64,000 bases of DNA from Methanobacteriota archaeon (GCA_023396065.1 JAEWXF010000028.1:248001-312000); one strand, 5' to 3'. Counted from the stretch's first letter, positions 43,096-53,134 are shown. Notes: generated by a model from the letters alone, not told the origin. Translations and numbers: made by a program.

Positions 43096-46020
43096 ATGGC
43101 CGCAGTTCCGATCCGCACCTACCCTTTACCCGGCTCCTCTCTTCCGGAATACCTCTCCCTGTTCCGCAGCCGCGTAAACCGGCATCCGCTCACCACCTGG
43201 TTTATCCTCCCGACCAAAAACCTTGCCCGGGCAGTCCGGTACGAACTGCAGAAACAGGGAATGGCACTGCTTCCGGACCGCATCACCACCATAAAAGAGT
43301 TGAGCAGCACCATTCTCCGGGAGACCGACCCGGACATGCATCTCCTCACCGGCGAGGAGGAGTATCTCCTCATACACACGCTCGCCTCCGCCTTCCCGGA
43401 TATCATCCGCCTTCTGCCGGACGGAAAACTCACCGCAGGCGTCACCGACAACCTCCGGACCATTCTCTCCGCGTTTGCCGAGGCAGGACTCCGGGAAATC
43501 CCGGCCCGCACCCCCAAACTCACCGCCCTTGCCGGTCTCGCCGCCGCATACCGCAGCCACTGTGCAGAACATCATCTCTGTGACAGCCGGCAGGCCGTAT
43601 CCCATGCCGCAGAACTTCTCCGGGCAGGAAAATACCGGCTCGGCACCGTTCTCGTCTACGGCCTGTATGAGAAAACACCGCTTGACCGCGAATTTCTGGA
43701 TGCGCTCCCGGAAGCATCCGACGAACTGCACATCGCCACACCATATGCCAACAACCCCCGCATCTTTCCCCCCGCAGAGAACCCTGCAGATACCCCCGCC
43801 GAAGACCACTGGGTAACCCGGCTGTTCGGCACATCTCCACATCCCCCGGATACCTTCCGGGGCGCAACTGCATACCCGGATACGGTCACCGAACTCCGGG
43901 GCGTTCTGGACCATGTCTGCTCCCTCATCGAAGCAGGGGAAAGCGCGGCTGACATGATGATCCTCGCCCCGCCCGGATACCCCGCCGTCTCCATCGCCGA
44001 CGAAATTATCGGTGAGTTCAGCGTGGCAGGACCAGACGGACGAACTCCACTCCGGGTTACCTCATATGCCGGTCTATCCCTCTCCCGCTACCCGGTCATT
44101 CAGGGACTTCTCACGCCGTACCAGATATTTGAAAGCGGATACGCTCTCGCGGATCTTGCTGCCCTCCTCTCCTCTCCCTGCTATTTCTTTGAACCGGACC
44201 GGTATCTCAGCCCCGCATCACTGAAATCTCTCTCCCGGAGTGCCGGCATCATCTCCGGAAAAATCGCATGGGAAACAATTACCGAAACAATTCTCTCCCG
44301 GACACCCGACCCGTCCCCGGAGTATCGGACATATCTCACCGAAACACAGAGCAGACTCTCTGCACTCATCGCAGATCTCGAAACACTGCGGGGAACCCGG
44401 ACGCTGCATGACCATGTAGCCGTCCTCCGCCGCTACCTAACCAGCAAGCGCTTCCCGGGAAACACGATCAGTCCGGAGGGAAAACGTGCCTGGTATCAGT
44501 TCGATCAGATTCTGAAAAATCTGCAGAAAAGTCCGTATCCGACAGATAGGATGGACGCCGGAACATTTGGAAAACTTCTCAGAAAGTTTGCCGCATCAAC
44601 AAGTCTTCTCATACCCCTTGTGGTCGGTCCCTATACCGTCCGTATTGCCGGATTTCAGGAAGCTGCGCATATCCGGGCAAAACACATCTTCATCATCGGT
44701 CTATCCGCGGGAAAAATTCCCCATGTCTCACCCGGCCTGCCGCTGCTTACCCTTGCAGAGACCGAACCGCTTGGTCTTCCCGGCACAACCGAACTCCTCA
44801 TGCGGGAACGCTACACCTATCTCGCCGTCCTCCTGACCGCAACGGAAAACCTCTGGCTCTCCTGCCCTCTGGCAGAAAACGGAAACACGCTCATCCCGTC
44901 GCCCTTCCTGGTACAGTTCGGAGAACCGGTTCCCTTCTCCGGAACCTGCATGCATGCCGTCTCCGGAAACCAGCAGTATGCAGGGTCAATCATCGCCGAG
45001 GAACGGTATGCCGAGCTTCCCGGGCTGTGCGGCATCTCGCCCGCCGACCGGCTGGTAGAGACGATCGCTATTGAAACCTGCGACCGGAAAGGGCCGTACC
45101 ACAGCCCGGCCGATGCGGATTTCACCGGCACACCGCTTGCGGACCGGTTTGCCGCCCGATACACGGACGACACCTGCTTTGCTCCGACCACACTGGAAAA
45201 CTATGCCCGCTGTCCGTATCTCTGGTATCTCGAAAAGCATCTCGACCTCTCTCTTCCCCGGACAGAAGAAAATGCCGAGTCGCGTCTGCTGGGAACGGTC
45301 TTCCACCAGATCATGCAGAAATTTTTTACCGAGTATACCGGCCCCCTGACCCGTGAAGAAAAATCTTCAGCGCTTGACGCAATCCGCCGGATTGCCGAAG
45401 AGGAGTTTGCAAAAATTCCGCTCACCTCTCCCCGGTGGAACGCGATGAAGGACGGCTACCTCGGATACGGGCGGTGGGACGGTGTTTTGTCCCTGCTCCT
45501 TGATCAGGAGATTGCATGGGCAGAACAGGGATACCGGACACCCCCGGAATGGCTGGAACGGGAACTTGCCGACGTTGCCCTGACCCGTGAAGAAAACCGG
45601 CCGCTGCACATCACCGTCCGACCGGACCGCGTACTGGTTCATGAGAACTCATTTCTGGTTCTGGATTACAAAACCGGGAAGAGTTCCTACACCAAAAAAC
45701 AGATCACCGACGGCGAACTTCTCCAGCTCCCGCTCTATCTGCGGGCAGTGGAACTGGAAGGGACCTTGGGAACGGCGGAAGGGGGACATTATCTTAAGGC
45801 AACTCCCCGGACGGTCAAAACGGAAAATCCCTTCGCAAAGCAACCGGTCGGGGAACTGATTGAGCAGAGCGTTGCGCATGCATTCCGCTACCGGGAAGGC
45901 ATCCGGGCAGGAAAATGTCATCCGTCCGAACGGAAATGCAGCTCCGCCTCCTGCCCCGCACGGTTTATCTGCAGATATCAGAGTATGCGGCTGACATCTC
46001 CGGAGGTGCCGGATGACTGA
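43096..46020 (+). CDS. AddB-like exonuclease subunit (PD-(D/E)XK, Fe-S)
   Basis: The ATG at 43096 gives 974 residues. The first two thirds resemble an inactivated helicase (WFILPTKNLARAVRYELQKQ, then KHIFIIGLSAGKIPHVSPG). The last part is a nuclease: APTTLENYARCPYLWYLEKH, LVLDYKTGKSS as the metal-binding D-x-K strand, and QLPLYLRA. Four cysteines (CPYLW, then CSSASCPARFIC near the end) match the AddB iron-sulfur staple. It should process double-strand ends with the overlapping AddA-like helicase (8-nt overlap). AddAB is mainly bacterial. Confidence 0.8.
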   Translation: MAAVPIRTYPLPGSSLPEYLSLFRSRVNRHPLTTWFILPTKNLARAVRYELQKQGMALLPDRITTIKELSSTILRETDPDMHLLTGEEEYLLIHTLASAFPDIIRLLPDGKLTAGVTDNLRTILSAFAEAGLREIPARTPKLTALAGLAAAYRSHCAEHHLCDSRQAVSHAAELLRAGKYRLGTVLVYGLYEKTPLDREFLDALPEASDELHIATPYANNPRIFPPAENPADTPAEDHWVTRLFGTSPHPPDTFRGATAYPDTVTELRGVLDHVCSLIEAGESAADMMILAPPGYPAVSIADEIIGEFSVAGPDGRTPLRVTSYAGLSLSRYPVIQGLLTPYQIFESGYALADLAALLSSPCYFFEPDRYLSPASLKSLSRSAGIISGKIAWETITETILSRTPDPSPEYRTYLTETQSRLSALIADLETLRGTRTLHDHVAVLRRYLTSKRFPGNTISPEGKRAWYQFDQILKNLQKSPYPTDRMDAGTFGKLLRKFAASTSLLIPLVVGPYTVRIAGFQEAAHIRAKHIFIIGLSAGKIPHVSPGLPLLTLAETEPLGLPGTTELLMRERYTYLAVLLTATENLWLSCPLAENGNTLIPSPFLVQFGEPVPFSGTCMHAVSGNQQYAGSIIAEERYAELPGLCGISPADRLVETIAIETCDRKGPYHSPADADFTGTPLADRFAARYTDDTCFAPTTLENYARCPYLWYLEKHLDLSLPRTEENAESRLLGTVFHQIMQKFFTEYTGPLTREEKSSALDAIRRIAEEEFAKIPLTSPRWNAMKDGYLGYGRWDGVLSLLLDQEIAWAEQGYRTPPEWLERELADVALTREENRPLHITVRPDRVLVHENSFLVLDYKTGKSSYTKKQITDGELLQLPLYLRAVELEGTLGTAEGGHYLKATPRTVKTENPFAKQPVGELIEQSVAHAFRYREGIRAGKCHPSERKCSSASCPARFICRYQSMRLTSPEVPDD

Positions 46021-49000
46021 ACTCACCGCCGCCCAGACCGCCGCTCTCGTTCCCCGGAAAAGTCTCTGTGTCATTGCCGGGGCAGGAACCGGAAAAACGT
46101 TCCTGCTCGGCGAAAAATATCTCTCGCTCCTTGCTCTCCATGCCGGAACCGCAGGGGAGATTCATGCCGGAAACATCCTGGCACTCACCTATACGGAAAA
46201 AGCGGCGGCCGAGATGAAGGAACGCATTGAACGTGCGGTCCAGCTCCGCATCACCACGGATCCGGCCCGGTCAGAGTTCTGGAAATCGATTGCCGACGAG
46301 TTTTTCCGCTGTTCCATCAGCACCTTTCACGGATTCTGCAGTTCGCTGATTCGTGAGTTTTCCTTTGAGGCCGGTGTGGACCCGGCATTCCGGGTGATGG
46401 AGGAGATCGACACACAGGAACTGGTCTCTGATGTTGTCCGGGACCTCTACCGGCGTCCTCCGGAGGAACTTGCAGCAGACGTCCGGGAACTGTATCACTA
46501 CTTTGATCAGTTCACACTTCTGGAACTTACCGAACTCCTGCTTGCGAAGTGGAGCACCTTTGGGAACTGGTTTGCACAAGCCGGCAGGCCAGAGGAACTC
46601 ATCACCGCATGGACGCAGCTGTATGAACAGATGTTCTGCCGGTTCCGGGATGATCTGCGGTCTGACGTGGCGGTCTGCCGGGTGATGGATGCTCTGGATG
46701 CGGATCCGAAGTGGGAGGACGCCTGCAGCAGGTTCCGTCATCTGCTGCGGTGTGATGCGGGCGGAATTCCCGCAGCTCTATCAGAGTTTTCCGCCGCAAT
46801 CAAAGGAAAACGCAAACCCAAAGATTTTGCCTGCCCGGAATGCTGGGAACGGTTTACGGAGATGCGGGACGATATCAGGGAAATTCTTGCCGTTCCCTGC
46901 CCCTCAGCGGATCAGGACCTGACCGCGGCAACGCTCGCCGTCATGGCTGCGTTTTCCCGGATCCTTTCCTCTCTGGACTCCACGATCCGGGACCGGAAAC
47001 GTCAGCGGGGCGCACTGGACTTCGATGATCTGGTTGCGTCCGCCTCCCGGCTTTTGGAAAATCCTGCCGTTCTTTCGGTACTGCAGAAACGATATTGGTA
47101 CGTTTTGGTGGACGAGGTGCAGGACAATGACCCGGTTCTCTCCCGGATGATTCTTGCCCTGTGCGGGGATCCCCGCACAAGTGATAAACTGTTCATCGTC
47201 GGCGATCCGAAACAGTCAATCTACGGATTCCGGGGGGCGGATGTCTGCGGGATACGATCTCTTTCCGGAAAGTTTTCCGGGGAACCGGTCGTCCTTGACC
47301 GGAGTTTCCGGACGGTCCCGCAGATTCTTGCGTTTGTCAACGGGATTTTCTCCCGGATGTTTGCCAGCCCTGTTGAGGAGTGGATGACCGAGTATCACCC
47401 GCTGGCTCCCTGTCCGGAACGTGCGGACGACGCCGGAAAGACCATTCTCCTGCAGTACACCTGCGGCGCAGATGAGGAGCCGCGAACCGAAGAAGCGGCG
47501 ATGCTTGCCGAGTATCTTTCCCGGGCGGTTGCCGACGGTCTCCTCCCGGTTCGCGGAAAAGACGGCACAGTCCGGCCCGCAGGATTCGGGGACATCTGCG
47601 TACTGGTAGAGGCACGGACATCGCTGGACCGGCTGCTGCATGCCTTTGACGATCTGGGGGTTCCCTATCAGGTCCATAAAGGCCAGAGCTTCTACGCCCG
47701 GCAGGAGGTCTATGATTTTGTAAATCTTCTGACGGCGGTTGTCTATCCTGATCAGGATGCTGCCCTGTATGGTCTTCTGCGGTCACCGTACTTCGGGATA
47801 TCCGATGAAATTCTCTGTTCTGGCGTGCAAGCCCTTGGGGCTTGCGTGCCGTCCAAGTCTTTGACTTGGACTTCACCGAAGGGAACGAATGACTCCTCTC
47901 TCTTCACCCGTCTGTCGCGTGCAAGCCCTACCGGCTTGCGTGCCGCCCTCGACCGGATATCCGGCTGGCATGCAGCAATTCTTTCAGAACCGCTCCCCCG
48001 CGTGGTGCGGCGCATGGTTCTCGACTCCGGTATTTACGCGGTCTATGCTGCAATGCCCGAAGGCCCCGCGATGACAGCGAACCTTGAGAAACTTCTTTCG
48101 ATCTGCCGGACTAAATCAGAGACTGTCGGCATCACGCCGTTTGCTTTTGTGGATCTGATGCAGACATCCATCGAACGGAATCTGAGTGAAGCAGAGGCTG
48201 ACTTCTCGGATGCGGGCGACTGCGTGAAAATTATGACGATTCATGCAGCAAAAGGCCTGGAGTTTCCGGTTACCGCGGTGGCATTCTGTGGAGCGGAGCA
48301 TAAAGAAACTGTATCCTCGATCCTCTTCGATCCAGAGGTCGGGGTCGGGTTTTCCCTCTCGCTCGCCGGAGGGGAAAAGCCGGTGAAGACCTTCATCCAC
48401 CAGTATCTTGCCCCCGCAGCAATCGCTCAGGGGATGGAAGAGAAACGCAGACTTTTGTATGTGGCCCTGACCCGTGCCCGGGATCACCTGATTCTCTGCG
48501 GCGCCCGCAAAGGGGAAACGTACGGGAAAAACTCCTTCATGAGCTGGATTGAAACCTTCGGCAAGGATCTGTCTCCCGAAGTCTGCGGAATATCCGTGCC
48601 GGACCGCGAGTCATATGCTCCCCGGGTCACGACCGCAACACGGTCGCGGCCCCGGCTGCCGGAGGGGCTGACGGTTCCCGAACCGGTCCTGCACTCTCCG
48701 GAGGAGAGGACAGATGAGAAACTGACCGCATCAACGACCGCTGTTCTCTGGAACACGAATGTTTCCGCAGCACTGAATCGCGGAACAGCCCTGCATGAGA
48801 TTTTTGCCGGCAGACCTGTGGAGGATGTTGTCCGGGAGTACGGCATCAGTATGGACGAGGGAACCTGTTTTGCCGGGCTGCGGGAGGTGTTTCTCTCCTC
48901 ACCGCTGCTGGAGGGGTCCGTGGATGTCAGATATGAACAGGAGATTGCCTTCACCCTTGACGGAAAATCTGTTGCAGGAAAAATTGACTGTCTGATTCGC

Positions 49001-49246
49001 ACGCCGGATGGTTTCCGGGTCGTTGATTTCAAGTCAGGCAGCCGCGATCCCGGGCTTGAAGCAGGATATATGCGGGAGATCGCCGTTTATTCTCTTGCCG
49101 TAGAGCAGGTGTTCGGTGTGTTTCCGGAGGCCTGCCTGTATTATGCCGAGTCCGGGGACCCTGTGGTTCCGGCGGTGTTTTCCGATGCAGAACAGGCCCG
49201 GCAGCTCGTGATGCGTACATCACCTCAAACCGAATGTGTTATATGA
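46013..49246 (+). CDS. AddA-like UvrD/Rep helicase-nuclease
   Basis: A 1077-residue superfamily 1 helicase: Walker A AGAGTGKT (22-29), the Q/1a block LALTYTEKAAAEMKERI, Walker B VLVDEVQDND, GDPKQSIYGFRGAD (motif III), IMTIHAAKGLEFP (motif V) and LLYVALTRARDHL (motif VI). The C-terminal nuclease has GKIDCLIRTPDGFRVVDFKSG. It would unwind and cut DNA ends with the AddB-like partner. Residues about 605-645 are encoded by three palindromes (see separate entry) and are unlike the family; the frame stays open. Confidence 0.85.
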   Translation: MTELTAAQTAALVPRKSLCVIAGAGTGKTFLLGEKYLSLLALHAGTAGEIHAGNILALTYTEKAAAEMKERIERAVQLRITTDPARSEFWKSIADEFFRCSISTFHGFCSSLIREFSFEAGVDPAFRVMEEIDTQELVSDVVRDLYRRPPEELAADVRELYHYFDQFTLLELTELLLAKWSTFGNWFAQAGRPEELITAWTQLYEQMFCRFRDDLRSDVAVCRVMDALDADPKWEDACSRFRHLLRCDAGGIPAALSEFSAAIKGKRKPKDFACPECWERFTEMRDDIREILAVPCPSADQDLTAATLAVMAAFSRILSSLDSTIRDRKRQRGALDFDDLVASASRLLENPAVLSVLQKRYWYVLVDEVQDNDPVLSRMILALCGDPRTSDKLFIVGDPKQSIYGFRGADVCGIRSLSGKFSGEPVVLDRSFRTVPQILAFVNGIFSRMFASPVEEWMTEYHPLAPCPERADDAGKTILLQYTCGADEEPRTEEAAMLAEYLSRAVADGLLPVRGKDGTVRPAGFGDICVLVEARTSLDRLLHAFDDLGVPYQVHKGQSFYARQEVYDFVNLLTAVVYPDQDAALYGLLRSPYFGISDEILCSGVQALGACVPSKSLTWTSPKGTNDSSLFTRLSRASPTGLRAALDRISGWHAAILSEPLPRVVRRMVLDSGIYAVYAAMPEGPAMTANLEKLLSICRTKSETVGITPFAFVDLMQTSIERNLSEAEADFSDAGDCVKIMTIHAAKGLEFPVTAVAFCGAEHKETVSSILFDPEVGVGFSLSLAGGEKPVKTFIHQYLAPAAIAQGMEEKRRLLYVALTRARDHLILCGARKGETYGKNSFMSWIETFGKDLSPEVCGISVPDRESYAPRVTTATRSRPRLPEGLTVPEPVLHSPEERTDEKLTASTTAVLWNTNVSAALNRGTALHEIFAGRPVEDVVREYGISMDEGTCFAGLREVFLSSPLLEGSVDVRYEQEIAFTLDGKSVAGKIDCLIRTPDGFRVVDFKSGSRDPGLEAGYMREIAVYSLAVEQVFGVFPEACLYYAESGDPVVPAVFSDAEQARQLVMRTSPQTECVI
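47827..47939. repeat. Palindromic insert inside the AddA-like coding region
   Basis: Three perfect hairpins in 113 nt: GCAAGCCC/GGGCTTGC (47827-47845), GTCCAAGTC/GACTTGGAC with TTT loop (47851-47871), and GCAAGCC/GGCTTGC (47921-47939). The first and third share arms and flanking CGTGC; the second has the GTCCAAG arms seen at 25.4 kb. It is translated in frame as a serine/threonine-rich loop. Confidence 0.65.
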
Positions 49247-49268
49247 CAACACGTGTCACTCTTATAGT

Positions 49269-49379
49269 ATGATACTTGGATTACCCGACATAACCGTACT
49301 CACCGTCGGTGGGACGATTGTTGCTATATTTCTCCTCCTGATCATCTGGGGTCTGACCTTCCCCAAGGTGGTGGAGTAA
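49269..49379 (+). CDS. 36-residue single-membrane-segment peptide
   Basis: A short frame beginning MILGLPDITVLTVGGTIVAI, continuing with one hydrophobic helix and ending FPKVVE. Its stop lies 4 nt before the ATG of the sodium:solute symporter. Small membrane partners of this kind precede several SSS-family genes, so it is likely a subunit or stabiliser. It is too short for routine ORF calls; the position and clean hydrophobic helix support it. Confidence 0.65.
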   Translation: MILGLPDITVLTVGGTIVAIFLLLIIWGLTFPKVVE

Positions 49380-49383
49380 TTCC

Positions 49384-50925
49384 ATGGGTCTATCAGAGGG
49401 CAGTACTTTTGTTACACTTATTTTGATTGTCGTCTACTTTGTCGTTCTTCTGGGGATTGGCATATGGGCCTCCAAGAAGATTAAAAACTCTGAAGACTAC
49501 ATGCTTGCCGGCAGAAGCCTTGGTTTCTGGTTATTCACACTGTTGATCGTCTGTTCGATCTGCAGCGGCATGACACTGGTCGGCACCAGCGGCTTCGGCT
49601 ATGCGTCAGGCTGGCCGGGTATCTGGGAACAGATCTTTGTTCCGCTTGCGGCAGCATTCTGTATTATCTTCTTCGGCTCCAAACTCAATAAGATCGGCCG
49701 GGAGAAGGGATGCATGACGCTGGAGGATTACTTTGCGATCCGGTATGAAAACAACCGCGAACTTCGCGCCCTGTCCGCTCTGGCCAGTATTGCCGTGTCG
49801 CTGGTGTATCTGGTCGGTCAGTACACCGCAATCAGTATTGTTCTGATCTGGGTGTTCGGTCTGGAGCACTGGCAGGCTCTGGTGATTTCCGGAATTATTA
49901 TTACTGCATATACGGTGATCGGCGGTCTGTATGCTGTTTCCTGGACAGGGCTGGTTCAGGGACTTATTCTGATCTTCGGCGTTCTGCTTGTGTCCCCCTT
50001 CATTCTCAGTTATGCGGGAGGTCTGGAACATATTAATACTGTCCTTGCGTCCATCGATCCGAACCTGGTCATGCCAGCATTCCCGAATGCCTATGCTGCG
50101 TATGCGTACTGTACCCCTGAATTTCTGGTATCGTTCGGGATTCTGCTGATGGTCGGTCTTGCCTGTGCACCGCATATCATGTCAAACGTCTTCGCCGCGA
50201 AAAAGATCTCCTACTTTAAGTGGGCGCCGCTGGTTGCTTTCGGCATCTATGTGGTTATCATGTTCCTCGTGAAACTCTGCGGTATGGGTGTCCGCGTTAT
50301 GGCGGAGGACGGGAAACTTGATACGGTGGCAGCGACGAATGCCCCAGACTTTGCGCTGATGTACGGTATTCAGGCAGCAGCTCCGAGTATCTTCATTACC
50401 GGTCTGTTTGCCGTGATTGTCCTCTCGGCGGTTATGTCCACGACCGACCGTCTGATGCTGACGGTTGGAACAGAGTTCTCCTGGAACATCTTTAAGACGA
50501 TGCTCCGGCCGAAGGCAAGTGAGCGTCAGGTTGTCCGCGTCAGTCAGATATGTGTGCTGATTGCAGCGGTCGTATCCCTGATTCTTGCGATCAATCCTCC
50601 GGAGATGCTGGCGTTTCTGATCTGGCTCGGTATCGGTCTGATGCTCTGTTCGTTTGCGGTTCCTCTCATTGCCGGTCTGTACTGGCGGCGGGCGACGGCT
50701 GCCGGAGCGATTGCAAGTATGGCGGTAGGTCTTGTCTCTGCCGTCGGGTTTGGATATTATTATCAGTTTGTTGAGAAACTGCCGATGCATTTCTCGATTT
50801 ATGCTCTGGCCCTTTCCATCCTTGCGATGATTGTGGTAAGTCTGATGACGCAGAAAAACTCGGATGCAGCTCTGGACGAAACCTACACGGGTGCATATCT
50901 CCACCCGAAAGAACTTCCCAAATAA
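49384..50925 (+). CDS. Sodium:solute symporter (SSS family)
   Basis: A 513-residue transporter with about 13 membrane segments. AGRSLGFWLFTLLIVCSICS near the N-terminus, VIGGLYAVSWTGLVQGLILI and the C-terminal RRATAAGAIASMAVG are SSS signatures; the STTDRLMLTVG block carries the sodium-site serine/threonines. It resembles PanF/proline-type carriers, but the substrate is not determinable. It follows the 36-residue peptide by 4 nt. Confidence 0.88.
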   Translation: MGLSEGSTFVTLILIVVYFVVLLGIGIWASKKIKNSEDYMLAGRSLGFWLFTLLIVCSICSGMTLVGTSGFGYASGWPGIWEQIFVPLAAAFCIIFFGSKLNKIGREKGCMTLEDYFAIRYENNRELRALSALASIAVSLVYLVGQYTAISIVLIWVFGLEHWQALVISGIIITAYTVIGGLYAVSWTGLVQGLILIFGVLLVSPFILSYAGGLEHINTVLASIDPNLVMPAFPNAYAAYAYCTPEFLVSFGILLMVGLACAPHIMSNVFAAKKISYFKWAPLVAFGIYVVIMFLVKLCGMGVRVMAEDGKLDTVAATNAPDFALMYGIQAAAPSIFITGLFAVIVLSAVMSTTDRLMLTVGTEFSWNIFKTMLRPKASERQVVRVSQICVLIAAVVSLILAINPPEMLAFLIWLGIGLMLCSFAVPLIAGLYWRRATAAGAIASMAVGLVSAVGFGYYYQFVEKLPMHFSIYALALSILAMIVVSLMTQKNSDAALDETYTGAYLHPKELPK

Positions 50926-51179
50926 TTTCGTTCTCTTTTTCATCCGAACACACACTCCGGGCTGCGGTTGCGATCGTGCACGGAAATGGTCATGATACTT
51001 CGTATCAGGGTCTCCGATGAAAAACAGTACATGCAATACTATCCTATTGCGTAATTTTGCAATTTTTTTGGCGATGATCTCCATATCATCGAACCGCGTA
51101 AGTCCTATTGAGATGTGGCACAATGCTCAATACGTTTAAGTAACTCCTGCCCGTATATTCTCCAAAGGAGAAACGATTC
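50926..51179. other. Intergenic region with promoter of the following gene
   Basis: Contains no frame of interest. Near the right end TTTAAGTA (about 51134) and an AAAGGAG ribosome-binding site (about 51165-51171) precede the ATG at 51180. Confidence 0.4.
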
Positions 51180-51757
51180 ATGAGCCGGACACTTTACTTC
51201 AGATCAGGATGCATACTCACTGCCGTCAGCGGAATTCTCCCGTCCGGTCCTGTATACTTCTCCTCACCGGAGGCAACCCGGAGTATGCAGAACTCCTGAC
51301 CCCCTGGACAGTATGCGGTTTTCTTCTCTCCGGTCTTGGATGTCTCCTGCTGATCAGACAGACTCCCAAAAAATCTGCTGGAATTCTACCCTACCTCTGT
51401 GCAACCGGGTTCCTTGCCCTTGCAGTTCACTGCTGCTTCAGAACTGCCGGACAGTTCCCGCTGATTCTCACTACAATATCAGTACTCGGATTTACCGCAT
51501 ACCCGCTGCTGTCCTCCTTTGATGACCTCTCCGATCAGAGGGCAGTCCCGCTGTTCACCCTCGGGGCCGGAACCTGCGGAGTACTGACCGCTTTCGGGAC
51601 CGCCGCATATCAGTACTATCCCGGTCTTTCCGAATATCTGATACGCGACATCCTGAACTATCCGCTGATGTTCGGCCTGGCACTGCTGTTCGGGGTAAGC
51701 CTGATCCTCCTCTCCGAAGGACTCAAAGGAAAAAAAGAGAACGAAGTTATTTGGTAA
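51180..51757 (+). pseudogene. Small membrane protein, probably frameshifted
   Basis: An ATG at 51180 has a strong AAAGGAG site 8 nt upstream and opens a frame with MSRTLYFRSGCILTAVSGIL, which stops at 51299. The convincing membrane protein continues in another frame from about 51250 (LLLTGGNPEYAELLTPWTVC) to 51757 with about five membrane segments and a basic end. A frame change at about 51240-51260 joins them into about 190 residues. A real start at 51209 in the second frame is the alternative, but it lacks a ribosome-binding site and a plausible N-terminus. No family recognised. Confidence 0.5.
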
Positions 51758-51851
51758 GGTCTTTCGGACGGAGGGACACATCCCGATACCGGGTCACAAT
51801 GGCGGTGCAGTTCGAACATACCCCACATTAGAAAGGTGCGTGTTCGACTGG

Positions 51852-53015
51852 TTACTCGTCTGCAAAGATTTTTGCCAGAAGGTCAGTTGCCTGCACAAGT
51901 CCGTAGGAACCTTTTGCTGCAACCTCCTTTTCCGTATAGACCGATACTGCATCCGTTCCCTTTCCCAGAACCGCAAACGGAACAGGCGCGTTGGTGTGGG
52001 TCTTTTTCGCAATCGGTGTCGGGTGATCGGGCATCAGCAGTACGCATCCGTCGAAGTTGTCCAGTATATAGCCGACTGCTTCATCCAGCCGTTCGATTGC
52101 TTTGATCTTCTCTTCGAGACTGCCGAGGTGTCCGGCTTCATCGGTTGCTTCCACATGCATGTAGACAAAATCGACGTCGCCTTTCAGTGTTTCAACGGCT
52201 GCCTTTGCTTTTCCCATGTAGTTGGTGTCCAGATACCCGGTTGCTCCCGGCACCTTTACCACCTCCATTCCGGCGCAGCGGGCAATACCGAACAGCAGAT
52301 CCACCGCCGAGATTACCGCTCCGGTCTTATGGTACTTCTCGGCAAACTGCGGCATCGCCGGTTTGGCACCGCCGCTCCACGGCCAGATCATGGATGCAGG
52401 GTTCTTTCCTGCGGCAACTCTGGCTTTGTTGACCGGATGACGGGAGAAGACATCATAGGAGATGACCATGTAGCGAAGCAGCCGTTCGGCATCTTCGCCG
52501 TGGGGGAGGTATGGGTCGATCAGTTCGCCGGTGATGTCATGCGGAGCGGTTGTATCGCATCCCTTTCCTCCGGGGAGCATGAGGACGTTTCGGTAGGACA
52601 CTCCCGGATAGAGTTTTGCGTCCCGCAGTTTCTCCTGCAGGGCTGCGAACAGTTGTGCGCCCTCTTCACTGGTGATGTGGCCTGCAGCGAAGTCTTTCAT
52701 CTTTGCGTCTTCAATGGTAACAAAGTTGCACCGGTATGCAAGATCAGTCTCTGCAAACGGGACGCCCATGCTGAGTGCTTCCAGCGCTCCGCGTCCGGTA
52801 TAGTATTTTGCCGGGTCATAGCCGAAGATTGCCATATTGGCAACGTCGGAACCGGGATGCATGCCGTCCGGCACGGTCCGGAGCATCCCGCATTTTCCTT
52901 CGCGTGCGATCCTGTCCATGTTGGGCTTTTTTGCCACTTCCAGAGGGGTTTTGCCGCCCAGCTCCGGGATTGGCTCGTCTGCCATCCCATCTCCGAGAAC
53001 TAAGAGATATTTCAT
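51852..53015 (-). CDS. apgM: Cofactor-independent phosphoglycerate mutase, archaeal type
   Basis: A 387-residue alkaline-phosphatase-superfamily enzyme interconverting 3- and 2-phosphoglycerate. LLVLGDGMADEPIPELGGKT at the start, HPGSDVANMAIFGYDPAKYY with the catalytic serine, HVEATDEAGHLG and LLMPDHPTPI are metal-binding and ApgM signatures. Length fits. It is divergent from the DUF368 gene and convergent with the frameshifted membrane gene. Confidence 0.95.
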   Translation of the reverse strand: MKYLLVLGDGMADEPIPELGGKTPLEVAKKPNMDRIAREGKCGMLRTVPDGMHPGSDVANMAIFGYDPAKYYTGRGALEALSMGVPFAETDLAYRCNFVTIEDAKMKDFAAGHITSEEGAQLFAALQEKLRDAKLYPGVSYRNVLMLPGGKGCDTTAPHDITGELIDPYLPHGEDAERLLRYMVISYDVFSRHPVNKARVAAGKNPASMIWPWSGGAKPAMPQFAEKYHKTGAVISAVDLLFGIARCAGMEVVKVPGATGYLDTNYMGKAKAAVETLKGDVDFVYMHVEATDEAGHLGSLEEKIKAIERLDEAVGYILDNFDGCVLLMPDHPTPIAKKTHTNAPVPFAVLGKGTDAVSVYTEKEVAAKGSYGLVQATDLLAKIFADE

Positions 53016-53134
53016 ATTTGCCGGTAGTATATGGACCGGGAACGATGATAAAGGGATTTGTCCGGAACTTCATCAAAGGAAATCTTCTTAGCTAAACCGG
53101 TCAAATGCATAGATACCACAACGGCGGATACTGA

